A stretch of DNA of 64,000 nucleotides from Micavibrio sp. (GTDB lineage Bacteria; Pseudomonadota; Alphaproteobacteria; Micavibrionales; UBA2020), in NCBI GenBank assembly GCA_028283745.1, contig JAPWJZ010000004.1, forward strand, positions 372,001-436,000. The letters are read 5' to 3'. A program made the position numbers and the translations under genes. Positions 1 through 7,366 of the stretch are shown here, one piece after another. The notes below the pieces were generated by a model, which was given only the letters and a program-made list of their open reading frames with translations, ran no database searches and was not told where the DNA came from. The first letter of the stretch is position 1. Each line of letters opens with the position of its first letter.

Positions 1-202
1 TTTGACTCGCCGATTTCGCGCTGCCAGCGTGCGCGACGGTGACGGGCTGCTGCCATGTAATGCGTTCTCCGCTTCGAGAAATGAAAAAAGTGTTTTTATT
101 TTTATGAGCGGCAGACTCGCAAAATCGAATCCGCTTTTCAAGCGAAAACGATTCGCAGGATTCAAAAATAAATTCTATCCGCCGTTAAGCGCCCAAAAAG
201 GA
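1..202. other. Gene-free left edge of the window
   Basis: No convincing coding frame is seen. An open frame crosses the region on the plus strand, but it has no ribosome binding site, its composition is unlike a protein, and it runs into the terminator hairpin at 203-237. No tRNA-like fold was recognised. The neighbouring upstream gene probably lies outside the window. Confidence 0.4.
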
Positions 203-237
203 AGCGCGGGTTTCCCCGTTCATGGGAAACCCGCGCT
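203..237 (-). terminator. Rho-independent terminator of the 268-1134 gene
   Basis: A perfect 14-bp inverted repeat (203-216 against 224-237, arm agcgcgggtttccc) surrounds a 7-base loop. Read on the minus strand it lies about 30 bases past the stop of the gene ending at 268 and is followed by a T-rich stretch (TTCCTTTTT). This is the arrangement of an intrinsic terminator. Confidence 0.8.
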
Positions 238-267
238 GTTTAAGCCTTGTTTAAAGCGAAGTTTTGT

Positions 268-1134
268 TTAAAAAACGTCGCCGCCGATGCCGCCATCGCC
301 GGGGCCTTTCGGTTTCGGGGGTTTCGGGCCGCCTTTTTTCGGGGCGATCTGGCCTTTGACGAGTTCCAGCGCGCCGTCGTTGTCGACTTCGAGCTTGTAG
401 GGGCTGGATGCTGCGTCTGCCGCTTTGTTGAACGCCTGCATAAAGCGGCTGTCCAGCTTCTTGTCGTTGCCCCAGATGTTTTTCACATCGCCGTACAGCT
501 GTTCTTCCTGGCCGGGCGGGAACATGATTTTCTGGCCCGGGTTTTCCTTGGCCGCTTTCGCGATTTGGGTCGTGATCTGGTCAAGGCTGGTGATCAGCAG
601 CGATTCATAGGCGCGCTTGGTATCGGGCGTTGCCTTGGCAAGGTTGCCATCGCGCTCGGACGGGTACGCATCAATGTGGACGACTTCGGCAATCAGGCCC
701 GCGACATTGTCGCCGAACTTGGCGGCGATGTTTTTGTAATCAACGGGGGAGCGCACGCAGTCGATGAGCAGCACAGCCGCCACCAGTTCCGGCGAGGCGT
801 TATCCGCATGCTGGGCCGCGATTTTCGCAGGGCCGACGCGGCGGGTGTCAAACATGTTTTCCAGCTCGCGCGCGATAATGGCGGGGCCGGCCTTCAGCTG
901 CTGGTTCAGCATGTCTTCCAGCGCTTTTTTGTTGGCCTTGTATTCCGCATCGCTCATGCTGCCGTCTTCTTTTTCAAGGTCGAGCATCATGACTTGCTGG
1001 TTGTGGAAGATTTCCATTTGCTGCTGGAAGCTTTTGTACGCTTCCTTGGAATTGCCCTGCGCGTTGGCGCGGCTGTAATTGAAGGCTTCCTCGACCAGCT
1101 TGTTCTTGGGAAGTCCTGAATTTGCGAAGTCCAT
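268..1134 (-). CDS. Hypothetical cytoplasmic protein with degenerate HD-like region
   Basis: A 288-residue protein that I do not recognise. The start MDFANSG is chosen because AAGGAG lies 9 bases upstream; a further ATG 16 codons upstream lacks such a site. A central segment (about residues 115-150, AAVLLIDCVRSPVDY...FGDNVAGLIAEVV) resembles the helical core of RelA/SpoT-type HD domains. The metal-binding HD pair is absent (the local sequence is ID), so hydrolase activity is unlikely. The tail is rich in Pro, Lys and Gly (GGPKPPKPKGPG). There is no signal peptide or membrane segment. The protein at 9862-10782 has a similar central block and a similar PKPPKP tail, so the two may be distant paralogues. 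It is transcribed alone and ends at a strong terminator. Confidence 0.75.
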   Translation of the reverse strand: MDFANSGLPKNKLVEEAFNYSRANAQGNSKEAYKSFQQQMEIFHNQQVMMLDLEKEDGSMSDAEYKANKKALEDMLNQQLKAGPAIIARELENMFDTRRVGPAKIAAQHADNASPELVAAVLLIDCVRSPVDYKNIAAKFGDNVAGLIAEVVHIDAYPSERDGNLAKATPDTKRAYESLLITSLDQITTQIAKAAKENPGQKIMFPPGQEEQLYGDVKNIWGNDKKLDSRFMQAFNKAADAASSPYKLEVDNDGALELVKGQIAPKKGGPKPPKPKGPGDGGIGGDVF

Positions 1135-1267
1135 AAGGCCATGCTCCTTGCGGTTTTGAATCCGGCATTCAGGGGCATGCAAAAGGCATGTCCGCGATGC
1201 GGCTTTGAAGTATTCGTGTGGATATTAGAGGTAGCACGGTTTGCGCATAACCAAAAGAGCCTAAGAA

Positions 1268-1285
1268 CCGCAATATAATATGCGG
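1268..1285 (-). terminator. Possible weak terminator after the ABC exporter operon
   Basis: A short hairpin (CCGCA, 8-base AT loop, TGCGG) sits about 30 bases downstream of the permease stop on the minus strand and is followed by TTCTTAGGCTCTTTT. The stem has only 5 bp, so this is a tentative call. Confidence 0.3.
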
Positions 1286-1312
1286 ATTAGGGAAACATGC
1301 GGCAGGGCCCCG

Positions 1313-2191
1313 TTACTCGCCGCTTTGCAGCAGCGTGCCGGCCTTGCGCGCGCTGTTGAAGGCGAATTGCAGCAGCGTCATGGCGATAACCATGTAGATG
1401 CAATTGAGCCCGAAGGCCAGCCACATTTCCGATGCCAGGAAACGATGCTCCAGCACAAGGCCGCGCAGGCCTTCAAACACGTGCGCTGCCGGCAGCGCCT
1501 GCGAGACCGGCTGCAGCCAGACAGGCAGCGCCGAAATGGGATAATACACCGCGCAGAACGGGGCGAGGAAGAAGGTAAGCGCCCAAGCCATCGTTTCCGC
1601 CCCCTGCCCCGCCTTCAACAGCAGCGCCATGATAAGGAAGCCGAGCCACCAGCCCATGAACATGATGTTGACGAAGAAGAACAGCAGCGGCAGGCCGAAA
1701 TCAAAAATAGAAAAGCCATAGAACGGAATGGCAAGGAAGGCCGCCGGCAGCATGCCCGCCAGCGCGCGCAGGACGGAGAATATCATCATCGCCGACCACC
1801 ATTCCCACGGACGCAGGGGGCTGACGAACAGGTGCCCGAGATTGCGGGCCCAGACTTCTTCAAGGTATGACAGCGTCACGCCCAGCTGCGTGCGGAACAA
1901 CATATCCCATAGCAACACCGCGCCCAGCAGCATGCCAAAGGCAACCGCGCCCTTGCCCATGGTGCCGCCGACGGAAGCATTGGCGATGTATTTACTGATG
2001 AAACCCCACAGCACCATTTGAATGGTCGGCCAGTAAATAATTTCAACGAGGCGCGAAATGGAGCCGCGCAGAATATATATGTGGCGGATCAGCACGGCGT
2101 AAATGCGCGTGAACGGGTCCATCACGCTGTTGGCGCGCAGGTTTTGGGCTTGGGCATTATTGGCCTGAATATTTTCGGCTTGCTCGGTCAT
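1313..2191 (-). CDS. ABC-2 type transporter permease
   Basis: A 292-residue integral membrane protein with about six hydrophobic segments, in the manner of ABC-2 permeases. It should form the transmembrane channel for the ATPase encoded just upstream. The start at 2191 is supported by an ATGA overlap with the ATPase stop, which indicates translational coupling; an internal Met at codon 24 (MDPFTRIYA) is an alternative, because the first 23 residues are polar and Asn/Gln-rich. The transported substrate cannot be deduced from the sequence. Simple exporters of this class move polysaccharides, drugs or lipids. Confidence 0.85.
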   Translation of the reverse strand: MTEQAENIQANNAQAQNLRANSVMDPFTRIYAVLIRHIYILRGSISRLVEIIYWPTIQMVLWGFISKYIANASVGGTMGKGAVAFGMLLGAVLLWDMLFRTQLGVTLSYLEEVWARNLGHLFVSPLRPWEWWSAMMIFSVLRALAGMLPAAFLAIPFYGFSIFDFGLPLLFFFVNIMFMGWWLGFLIMALLLKAGQGAETMAWALTFFLAPFCAVYYPISALPVWLQPVSQALPAAHVFEGLRGLVLEHRFLASEMWLAFGLNCIYMVIAMTLLQFAFNSARKAGTLLQSGE

Positions 2192-2988
2192 TCTGCGGCT
2201 TCCTCTGCAGTGTGGGTGCCATTTTGCGCGGGTATACCTTGTGCGGAAATGTCTTGTGATTGGCCGGTGCCGCGGGCGATATCAAGAAACACTTCCTCAA
2301 GGTCCTGGCGGCCATAACGGCGGATAAGATCTTTGGGCGTGCCGGTATCGACAATCTTGCCCTTGCGCATCATCAGCACATTGTCGCACAGGCGCTCGAC
2401 CTCCTTCATGTTATGGGAGGCAAGGACGATGGTGGTGCCGTGGCGTTTTCTGAATTCGTCCATGTAGCCGCGGATACGGTCGGCGGTATCGGGGTCGAGC
2501 GATGCGGTGGGTTCATCCAGCAGCAGCACTTCCGGGCGGTTGATGAGCGCCTTTGACAGCGACACGCGGGTTTTTTGCCCCGCGGAAAGTTTACCGACCG
2601 GACGGTCGAGGAATTCACCCATATCCAGTTCATCCGACAGGGTGACGATGGCTTTTTCAAGGTCAGGCACAGTATACAGCTTGCCATACACGCGCAGGTT
2701 CTGCCGCACCGTCAATTTCCACGGCAGGTCAACATAGGGGGATGAAAAGTTCATTTTCTGCAGCGCCGGGTAGCGGTTGCCCAGCATGTCATGGCCCAGA
2801 ATATTGATGCTGCCGGATGTCGGCTTCAACGCGCCAAGCAGCATTGAAATTGTCGTCGTCTTGCCGGCGCCGTTGCCGCCGAGCAGCGCGGTGATGCTGC
2901 CCTTTTCAATATCGAACGAAATACCGTCAACGGCGGTAACGGTTTTATAGACCTTGCGAAGGTCGCGGACGGAAACGGCGGCGGTCAT
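2188..2988 (-). CDS. ABC transporter ATP-binding protein
   Basis: A 266-residue nucleotide-binding domain. It has Walker A GGNGAGKTT (residues 37-45), the signature LSAGQ (134-138), Walker B VLLLDEP (154-160) and a switch His in LASHN. The start MTAAVSVRDL is chosen because the domain's first beta strand begins there; longer in-frame extensions upstream are not family-like. The domain powers the ABC-2 permease that follows with a 4-base overlap. The Q-loop region reads NFSSPYVDLPWKLT, as in ABC-2 exporters rather than importers. No solute-binding protein is present nearby, which also fits export. Confidence 0.88.
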   Translation of the reverse strand: MTAAVSVRDLRKVYKTVTAVDGISFDIEKGSITALLGGNGAGKTTTISMLLGALKPTSGSINILGHDMLGNRYPALQKMNFSSPYVDLPWKLTVRQNLRVYGKLYTVPDLEKAIVTLSDELDMGEFLDRPVGKLSAGQKTRVSLSKALINRPEVLLLDEPTASLDPDTADRIRGYMDEFRKRHGTTIVLASHNMKEVERLCDNVLMMRKGKIVDTGTPKDLIRRYGRQDLEEVFLDIARGTGQSQDISAQGIPAQNGTHTAEEAAE

Positions 2989-3118
2989 GCAGGGAAGCCT
3001 TATTAAAAAAAGCAGGCATTTAAAATTTGCCTTGTAAATGTAATGCGCGCGCGCATGGTTTGACAGCCCCTTCAAGGCCGCCAGACCACAAAAACATTTC
3101 CGTTATGTCAACGGGCGC

Positions 3119-4372
3119 TTAACGCAGCGTTGGCTGGGCGGATACTTTGCGCAGGTAAATATAAGTGCTTTGCTGGCCGCTCATGACATAGCTGAGCAGG
3201 CCGTCTTTTTCCCGCAGCTGGTAGATGAATTTGGTGGAACCGCCGGCTTTTTTGCGGCACTTGTTCAGGTCAATTTCACCGGCGGGAGATGTTTTGCGCT
3301 CCACCGTGCAGACCACATCGGTCGTGGAATTTTTCCATTCCGCTTTTTTGCCGTTCACGCTGAGCGACAGTTTATCCACCCAGTTGCGGAAGCTGGCATC
3401 CGCAAAGGCGGCAGGGTCTTTTGCGACCGAGGTGTCCCAGTCACCCACCCAGTCGCCGGTCAGGTCAACGGGCGCGCCGGGCATGGCGGTTTGCGCAGCG
3501 GTGGCCGTTGCGGCAACAGGCGCAACGGCAGGCATTGCCGCCGGCGTTTCGCCAGCGTTGCTGATGCAGGTTTCGACTTTTTTGTTGAGCATGCGGGCAT
3601 TCGCTTCCGCCGTTTGCTGGGCGAGAAGGAAGTTGCTGCAGGCCGTTTCCGCCGCTTTTTGCTGCGTCACGCCCTTTTTCGCATCAACATAATAGCTGGC
3701 GGCGGCGCGATCCGAAGCTTCGCGCTGGCGGCTGACAAAGTCATTCACCATTTTGGACGGGATTTTCTGGCAGGTCGCTTTTGCATCAATATCCGCGTGG
3801 CGGCGCTTCAGGTACGCGCCGGTCTGGTCCAGCGCGCCCTGGGTGATGGCGGGTGAATGGAAGTCCTGCAGCAGCTGGTTGCAGGCCGCGAGCTTTGCGG
3901 CATCATCCGTCAATGCGCGAAGGTCGCCCGCCATGTCCTGCGGCAGGCCGGATTCAAGCGGCAGAATGGCGGCGGCGGGCGCGGCGGCGGCCGTGGTCTT
4001 GCCGCACACGGCATCGCTCAAGGCTTGCAGGCTGCTGTCTGCCGAAACGCCAAAGGCGGTTTTACTGCCTTCATAGGCATGTTCATCCTTGCCGTCATAG
4101 CTGGTATAGGTGCCGGTGCTGTAGGAAATTTTGGCGCGGCAATCCACCTGCGCCTTTTGCATGATGTAACCGTCGGAAAGCTTGTGGACCAGCTTGAACG
4201 ATTTGCCGCCGTGAATTTTAGTCACGGTATCGGGCTCATACAAATAATCTGTCGCGGCGCCGTTTACCATGACGGGCGCATAACCCGGGAATTTAATTGT
4301 CGCCTTGCTGTCAAAAGCCGAAACGCCGCAGAAGATGACAACTGCTGCCGTCATGCGCAAAAGTTTTTTCAT
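3119..4372 (-). CDS. Exported protein of unknown function
   Basis: A 417-residue protein beginning MKKLLRMTAAVVIFCGVSAFDSKA, a typical Sec signal peptide, so the product is probably periplasmic or secreted. The N-terminal half is mixed alpha/beta. The middle is Ala-rich and probably helical, with several Cys residues. The C-terminal 100 residues (from LTGDWVGDWDTS) look like a small beta-rich domain of the kind that follows a 'G-W-G' type motif in secreted proteins. Longer upstream in-frame starts would destroy the signal peptide. It stands alone, divergent from the nucleotidyltransferase-like gene at 4521. I do not recognise a family. Confidence 0.75.
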   Translation of the reverse strand: MKKLLRMTAAVVIFCGVSAFDSKATIKFPGYAPVMVNGAATDYLYEPDTVTKIHGGKSFKLVHKLSDGYIMQKAQVDCRAKISYSTGTYTSYDGKDEHAYEGSKTAFGVSADSSLQALSDAVCGKTTAAAAPAAAILPLESGLPQDMAGDLRALTDDAAKLAACNQLLQDFHSPAITQGALDQTGAYLKRRHADIDAKATCQKIPSKMVNDFVSRQREASDRAAASYYVDAKKGVTQQKAAETACSNFLLAQQTAEANARMLNKKVETCISNAGETPAAMPAVAPVAATATAAQTAMPGAPVDLTGDWVGDWDTSVAKDPAAFADASFRNWVDKLSLSVNGKKAEWKNSTTDVVCTVERKTSPAGEIDLNKCRKKAGGSTKFIYQLREKDGLLSYVMSGQQSTYIYLRKVSAQPTLR

Positions 4373-4461
4373 GTAACACCCGTTGATGGCGCGGGAGACG
4401 CTTGCCGACTCATACCCCGCCTGTTGAAAGATGCGAAAGTATAGCGTGAAAAAATGGCCCG

Positions 4462-4489
4462 TTGTATTTTCGTTATTGTATTTTCGTTT
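4462..4489. repeat. Tandem 14-bp direct repeat in a divergent promoter region
   Basis: Two adjacent copies of ttgtattttcgtt(a/t) at 4462-4475 and 4476-4489 are identical at 13 of 14 positions. They lie between two divergent genes, 32-59 bases upstream of the start at 4521. Adjacent repeats of this size in such a position often bind a regulator, but no direct evidence exists here. Confidence 0.45.
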
Positions 4490-4520
4490 CACAAACCGCA
4501 ACTTATGTTAAAGTTACGCC

Positions 4521-5093
4521 ATGCCCGATATACAAACCGTCGCCCTAAGCCATTTTAACGTCAACCCACGCAGCCTTGCGCTGGTGGCGGCCATTGCGGC
4601 CTTAGGCTTTCGTAACGTGCTGCTGTGCGGCGGCGCGCTGCGGGATGATTATATGGGTCTTGCCGATAAAATTTCCGATTACGACATGGTCGCCGACTTC
4701 GGCACACAGCCCCGCCCGCCGGATGATATGGCGCGGTATGTAACGCAGCACCTGGCAGATGTCACCGGCATGCAGCTTGCCCCCTTCCCCGGTGAAGATC
4801 CGGGTACAGGCCTGGGCGCATGCCCCGGCATGACGCTGAAATTCAGGCAGGCGGGCAAACCCGTCTCCCTCTCCCTCAATGAAAATTGCGGGCCGATGGC
4901 GGAATGGGTGACGGGTGACGCGCCGATCAATTCAATCGCGCTGCATGCGGGCGGCACGCTGCTGGCGCACCCGCTGTTTGAAGAACACGCGAAGGCGCGC
5001 ATCTACCAGCCGTTCAGCGACATTCCGCCGGCGCGCGCAAAGGCGCGGCTGGAACATTTGCAGCGGAAAATTGCCGGATTGAAGATGGGCTAG
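4521..5093 (+). CDS. Nucleotidyltransferase-fold protein, stand-alone
   Basis: A 190-residue protein. Residues 37-57 read GGALRDDYMGLADKISDYDM. This matches the GG...R-D...G...D-x-D hallmark of the pol-beta nucleotidyltransferase superfamily as seen in CCA-adding enzymes and poly(A) polymerases (GGAVRD..LG..-D-D). The candidate metal ligands are Asp53 and Asp55. The RNA-binding helical domains of CCA enzymes are missing, so this is not a tRNA nucleotidyltransferase. The rest of the protein holds a segment about residues 125-165 (AEWVTGDAPINSIALHAGGTL) resembling the second half of the NTase core (R-DFTINALA in CCA enzymes). The substrate is unknown. It is convergent with sspB. Confidence 0.7.
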   Translation: MPDIQTVALSHFNVNPRSLALVAAIAALGFRNVLLCGGALRDDYMGLADKISDYDMVADFGTQPRPPDDMARYVTQHLADVTGMQLAPFPGEDPGTGLGACPGMTLKFRQAGKPVSLSLNENCGPMAEWVTGDAPINSIALHAGGTLLAHPLFEEHAKARIYQPFSDIPPARAKARLEHLQRKIAGLKMG

Positions 5094-5111
5094 ACTGCCG
5101 GAAACAACCGG

Positions 5112-5612
5112 TCAGGTTTTGTCCTTGTCGCCTTTTTTGCGGAAGCTATCCAGCGAAACGACTTCGCCTTTTTTCTTCTGCTTGTCGTCCTTGTCGAGGT
5201 CGAGTTCTTCGGCTTCGAAATGAACGTCTTCATCGTCATCTTCGGACAGCGGCTGGAATTGCAGCGCGAAGTTGACGGAAGGGTCGGCGAAAATGGTGAT
5301 GGCCTGCAGCGGAATCGTCAAACGTTCCGGCACGTTGTTGAAGCTCAGCATCACGCTGAATTTATCGGCGTCGGCTTCAAGGTCATAGAACTGGTGCTGC
5401 AGCACAATGGTCATCTCGCCCGGGTAGCGGTCTTTCAAATAAGACGGCAGCTTGACGCCGGGGTGATCGGTGAAAAAGGTGATGTAAAAATGGTGATCGT
5501 CGACAAGGCCGTCTTTCACGACTTCATCCAGCGCCTGGCGCACAACGCCCCTCAAGGCGCGTTCGACCATTTTATCGTAGCGAAAAGCGTCTTCGCGGTT
5601 TTTGGGGGCCAT
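5112..5612 (-). CDS. sspB: ClpXP adaptor protein SspB (alphaproteobacterial type)
   Basis: A 166-residue protein matching the alphaproteobacterial SspB family: an N-terminal dimer helix, a core with HPGVKLPSYLKDRYPGEMTIVLQHQF, and an acidic then Lys-rich tail ending in a short conserved region (VVSLDSFRKK) that in this family docks the adaptor on ClpX. SspB tethers ssrA-tagged proteins to ClpXP for degradation in the cytoplasm. The permuted ssrA gene lies on the same strand about 190 bp upstream, so the tag and the adaptor that reads it are neighbours. A terminator at 5762-5801 separates the two, so they are probably transcribed independently. Confidence 0.9.
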   Translation of the reverse strand: MAPKNREDAFRYDKMVERALRGVVRQALDEVVKDGLVDDHHFYITFFTDHPGVKLPSYLKDRYPGEMTIVLQHQFYDLEADADKFSVMLSFNNVPERLTIPLQAITIFADPSVNFALQFQPLSEDDDEDVHFEAEELDLDKDDKQKKKGEVVSLDSFRKKGDKDKT

Positions 5613-5761
5613 GTTCTTGTATTTGCTCCGCTGCGTTCAAAAATTCCGGGTACCAAAGTTTACAGTGCATAACAGTTTAAAGAGAGTCACACCTTATGTC
5701 ACCCGCTTTGTGCCGGCGCTTTGTGCCGGTCATTATGGCACATGAATGTAGTCTGATGCCG

Positions 5762-5801
5762 GAAAAAGGAAATGGGGCAGTTCTGTTGCTAGGCCTGCCC
5801 C
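5762..5801 (-). terminator. Rho-independent terminator of the tmRNA gene
   Basis: On the minus strand, GGGGCAG (5801-5795) pairs with CTGCCCC (5780-5774) and is followed by ATTTCCTTTTT. The element lies directly after the coding piece of the ssrA gene and about 150 bp upstream of sspB. Confidence 0.7.
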
Positions 5802-6140
5802 GCGCCCCACCCTAACTGTTACCAATCAGGGGATTGAATGCCAACTACGTCAGGTCGCTGTTAAGCAACGAGGCGGAGTTCAGCCCTTGCGGGCATGTTG
5901 TCGTTAGCATTTATAAAAGTAGCCCGATAACGGCGGAACAATGCCGGACAAAAGCAACCATCTTTATTACGCACGTCGATCCTATTTCGGCCCCATACCT
6001 GATGCAGCTAAAAAGCCGCAAAACCCTTGGGAGAAAATGCCCCTTCGGGATAATGGTGGAGCCGCCGGGTACCGCCCCCGGGTCCGTATCGCCTATTCCA
6101 CAGCGCGTTTATTGTCATAGCCGGATTGCTCCGGCACCCC
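5802..6140 (-). ncRNA. ssrA: Circularly permuted two-piece tmRNA (ssrA)
   Basis: Read on the minus strand, the acceptor piece comes first (about 6140-6054) and ends CGGCTCCACCA at 6064-6054. A spacer (6053-5995) follows, then the coding piece beginning GGGGCCGAAATAGGATCGAC at 5994. GGGGCCG pairs with CGGCTCC to form a 7-bp acceptor stem containing a G3-U70 wobble, the alanine identity element. The tag frame runs from 5908 to the TAA at 5863-5861 and encodes ANDNMPARAELRLVA, giving AANDNMPARAELRLVA after the first untemplated Ala. tmRNA rescues stalled ribosomes and tags the products for proteolysis. The permuted order is the alphaproteobacterial arrangement; the spacer is expected to be removed. 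The outer ends are approximate. SmpB is not encoded in this window. Confidence 0.93.
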
Positions 6141-6268
6141 TACATATAGCTGAAATTGGATTAAATTCCATTAAACTCGCGGGTTTGGCGCAGATTTATT
6201 GAGGAATCATGCGGTTTGTGACGCAAACAACGCAAATTTTGACATAATTTGATGCCCGCAACATGCCT

Positions 6269-7225
6269 TCAAACAAGCACAGGCCGTTTTCTTTGGCGGG
6301 TCAGGTCTTCGTGGCGTTTGAGCACGCGGGCGACAAGCGGCACGGGCTCCTTGCGGCTGGCACGGAAGAAACGTGCGGCCAGCGTGGGGGAAAGGATTTG
6401 CGCCATATCGTGGTTCGAGGCGCGGGCAAGGTAATTGTTGCCGTCAAAGCTTTTGCCCAGCAGCTGCAACTGTTCCGTTTGCGAGTGGTCAATGCCAAGG
6501 CGCTGCGGCGCGGTGCCGTCGGTGAAGGGCTGGAATTCTATTTTGTGGTCGGTCGGAATGACATCGGGGATGCCAAGGCTGTGGCCGAAATATTTCGCCG
6601 CCGTATCGCCGTAGTTTTCGGGCCGCCACGATGTATACCAGTTTTTGAAATGCGCCAGCATCATCGCCGGTTTTTCCGCCGCAAGGTCCTGCACCTTTCT
6701 TGAATAAGGCGCGTAATTGCTGGGGTCCGGGTAAAGCTGCGCCAGCTGTTCCACATGGCGACGCGCGGCGTATTCTTCGCGCGCCTGTTCGCCGTGGGCG
6801 GTGGCATCCGCCTCCATCAGCGAAATGCGGATATAATAATCGGTAAAATTCTCACCCGTCGTCGGGATCATGCCGTGCTTGTCCTGCCAGCCGTGGCGGA
6901 TTTCATGGACCAGCGTGCCGACAACAATATCGCGCGTCGCCTCGCTTAGCAGCAGGCGGTTGGCGATGGCGACGACGCCCGTATCCACCATGTAATAACC
7001 GTTCGCCCTGGTGGTATGGTCGACGATGAATTTAATGTCGTTTGCCTTCGCCCATTTCAGCGCGGCGGCGGCGGTGGGCGCGGATGCGGCGGCATTGAAC
7101 AGGCGGCGCAGCTTTTTGCGGTCTTCCTTCAGGCGCGCGGGGCCAAGACCATCCAGAAATGGCTGCAGGCTGGATTGATTCCAGCGGGATGGTTTTAACG
7201 GCGCGGCAGCAAGGGTTTCAGACAT
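6269..7225 (-). CDS. DUF6782-like zinc metallopeptidase
   Basis: A 318-residue protein with no signal peptide. HEIRH at residues 107-111, within LVHEIRHGWQD, is a zincin HExxH motif. Downstream EADA (about residues 138-141) may supply the third zinc ligand, as in Glu-zincins. The family resembles the putative metallopeptidases called DUF6782, found scattered in Alphaproteobacteria; I infer this from motif context. The N-terminal 60 residues are helical and basic. The C-terminal 100 residues have no recognised motif. It is divergent from the gene at 7367 and upstream of the tmRNA gene on the same strand. Substrate and role are unknown. Confidence 0.72.
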   Translation of the reverse strand: MSETLAAAPLKPSRWNQSSLQPFLDGLGPARLKEDRKKLRRLFNAAASAPTAAAALKWAKANDIKFIVDHTTRANGYYMVDTGVVAIANRLLLSEATRDIVVGTLVHEIRHGWQDKHGMIPTTGENFTDYYIRISLMEADATAHGEQAREEYAARRHVEQLAQLYPDPSNYAPYSRKVQDLAAEKPAMMLAHFKNWYTSWRPENYGDTAAKYFGHSLGIPDVIPTDHKIEFQPFTDGTAPQRLGIDHSQTEQLQLLGKSFDGNNYLARASNHDMAQILSPTLAARFFRASRKEPVPLVARVLKRHEDLTRQRKRPVLV

Positions 7226-7293
7226 GGGAAATAATTTAACATAACAATATCAAGCGGGTCAAATATTTGCTGCTGCCGGTGGTGTTTTTATAT

Positions 7294-7322
7294 TTGACAT
7301 ATTATAAACACAGGCGTAAAAC
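7294..7322 (+). promoter_or_regulatory. Possible sigma-70 type promoter for the gene at 7367
   Basis: TTGACA at 7294-7299 is a perfect -35 box. At 17-bp spacing the -10 candidate is TAAAAC (7317-7322), which is weak. The region between the divergent genes is AT-rich compared with its flanks. Confidence 0.35.
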
Positions 7323-7339
7323 TCGACCCAACAATAAAA

Positions 7340-7351
7340 ACGTTTAAACGT
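7340..7351. repeat. 12-bp palindrome ACGTTTAAACGT upstream of 7367
   Basis: A perfect palindrome sits between the candidate promoter and the ribosome binding site (AAAGAGG) of the following gene. It could be an operator, because its position would allow a bound dimer to block transcription. No repressor gene is adjacent. Confidence 0.4.
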
Positions 7352-7366
7352 ATAAAGAGGCTGTGT

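Noticed and set aside
2-271. Open frame at the left edge (89 codons)
   Set aside because: It has no ribosome binding site, low similarity to real proteins in composition, and overlaps the terminator hairpin at 203-237.
1313-2988. Type I secretion ATPase for the RTX proteins
   Set aside because: The pair is a separate ATPase plus ABC-2 permease, not an HlyB-type fused transporter, and no HlyD or TolC gene is present; linkage is 38 kb.
5834-6202. Plus-strand open frame over 120 codons
   Set aside because: It lies across the tmRNA gene on the opposite strand and the conserved RNA structure explains the sequence.
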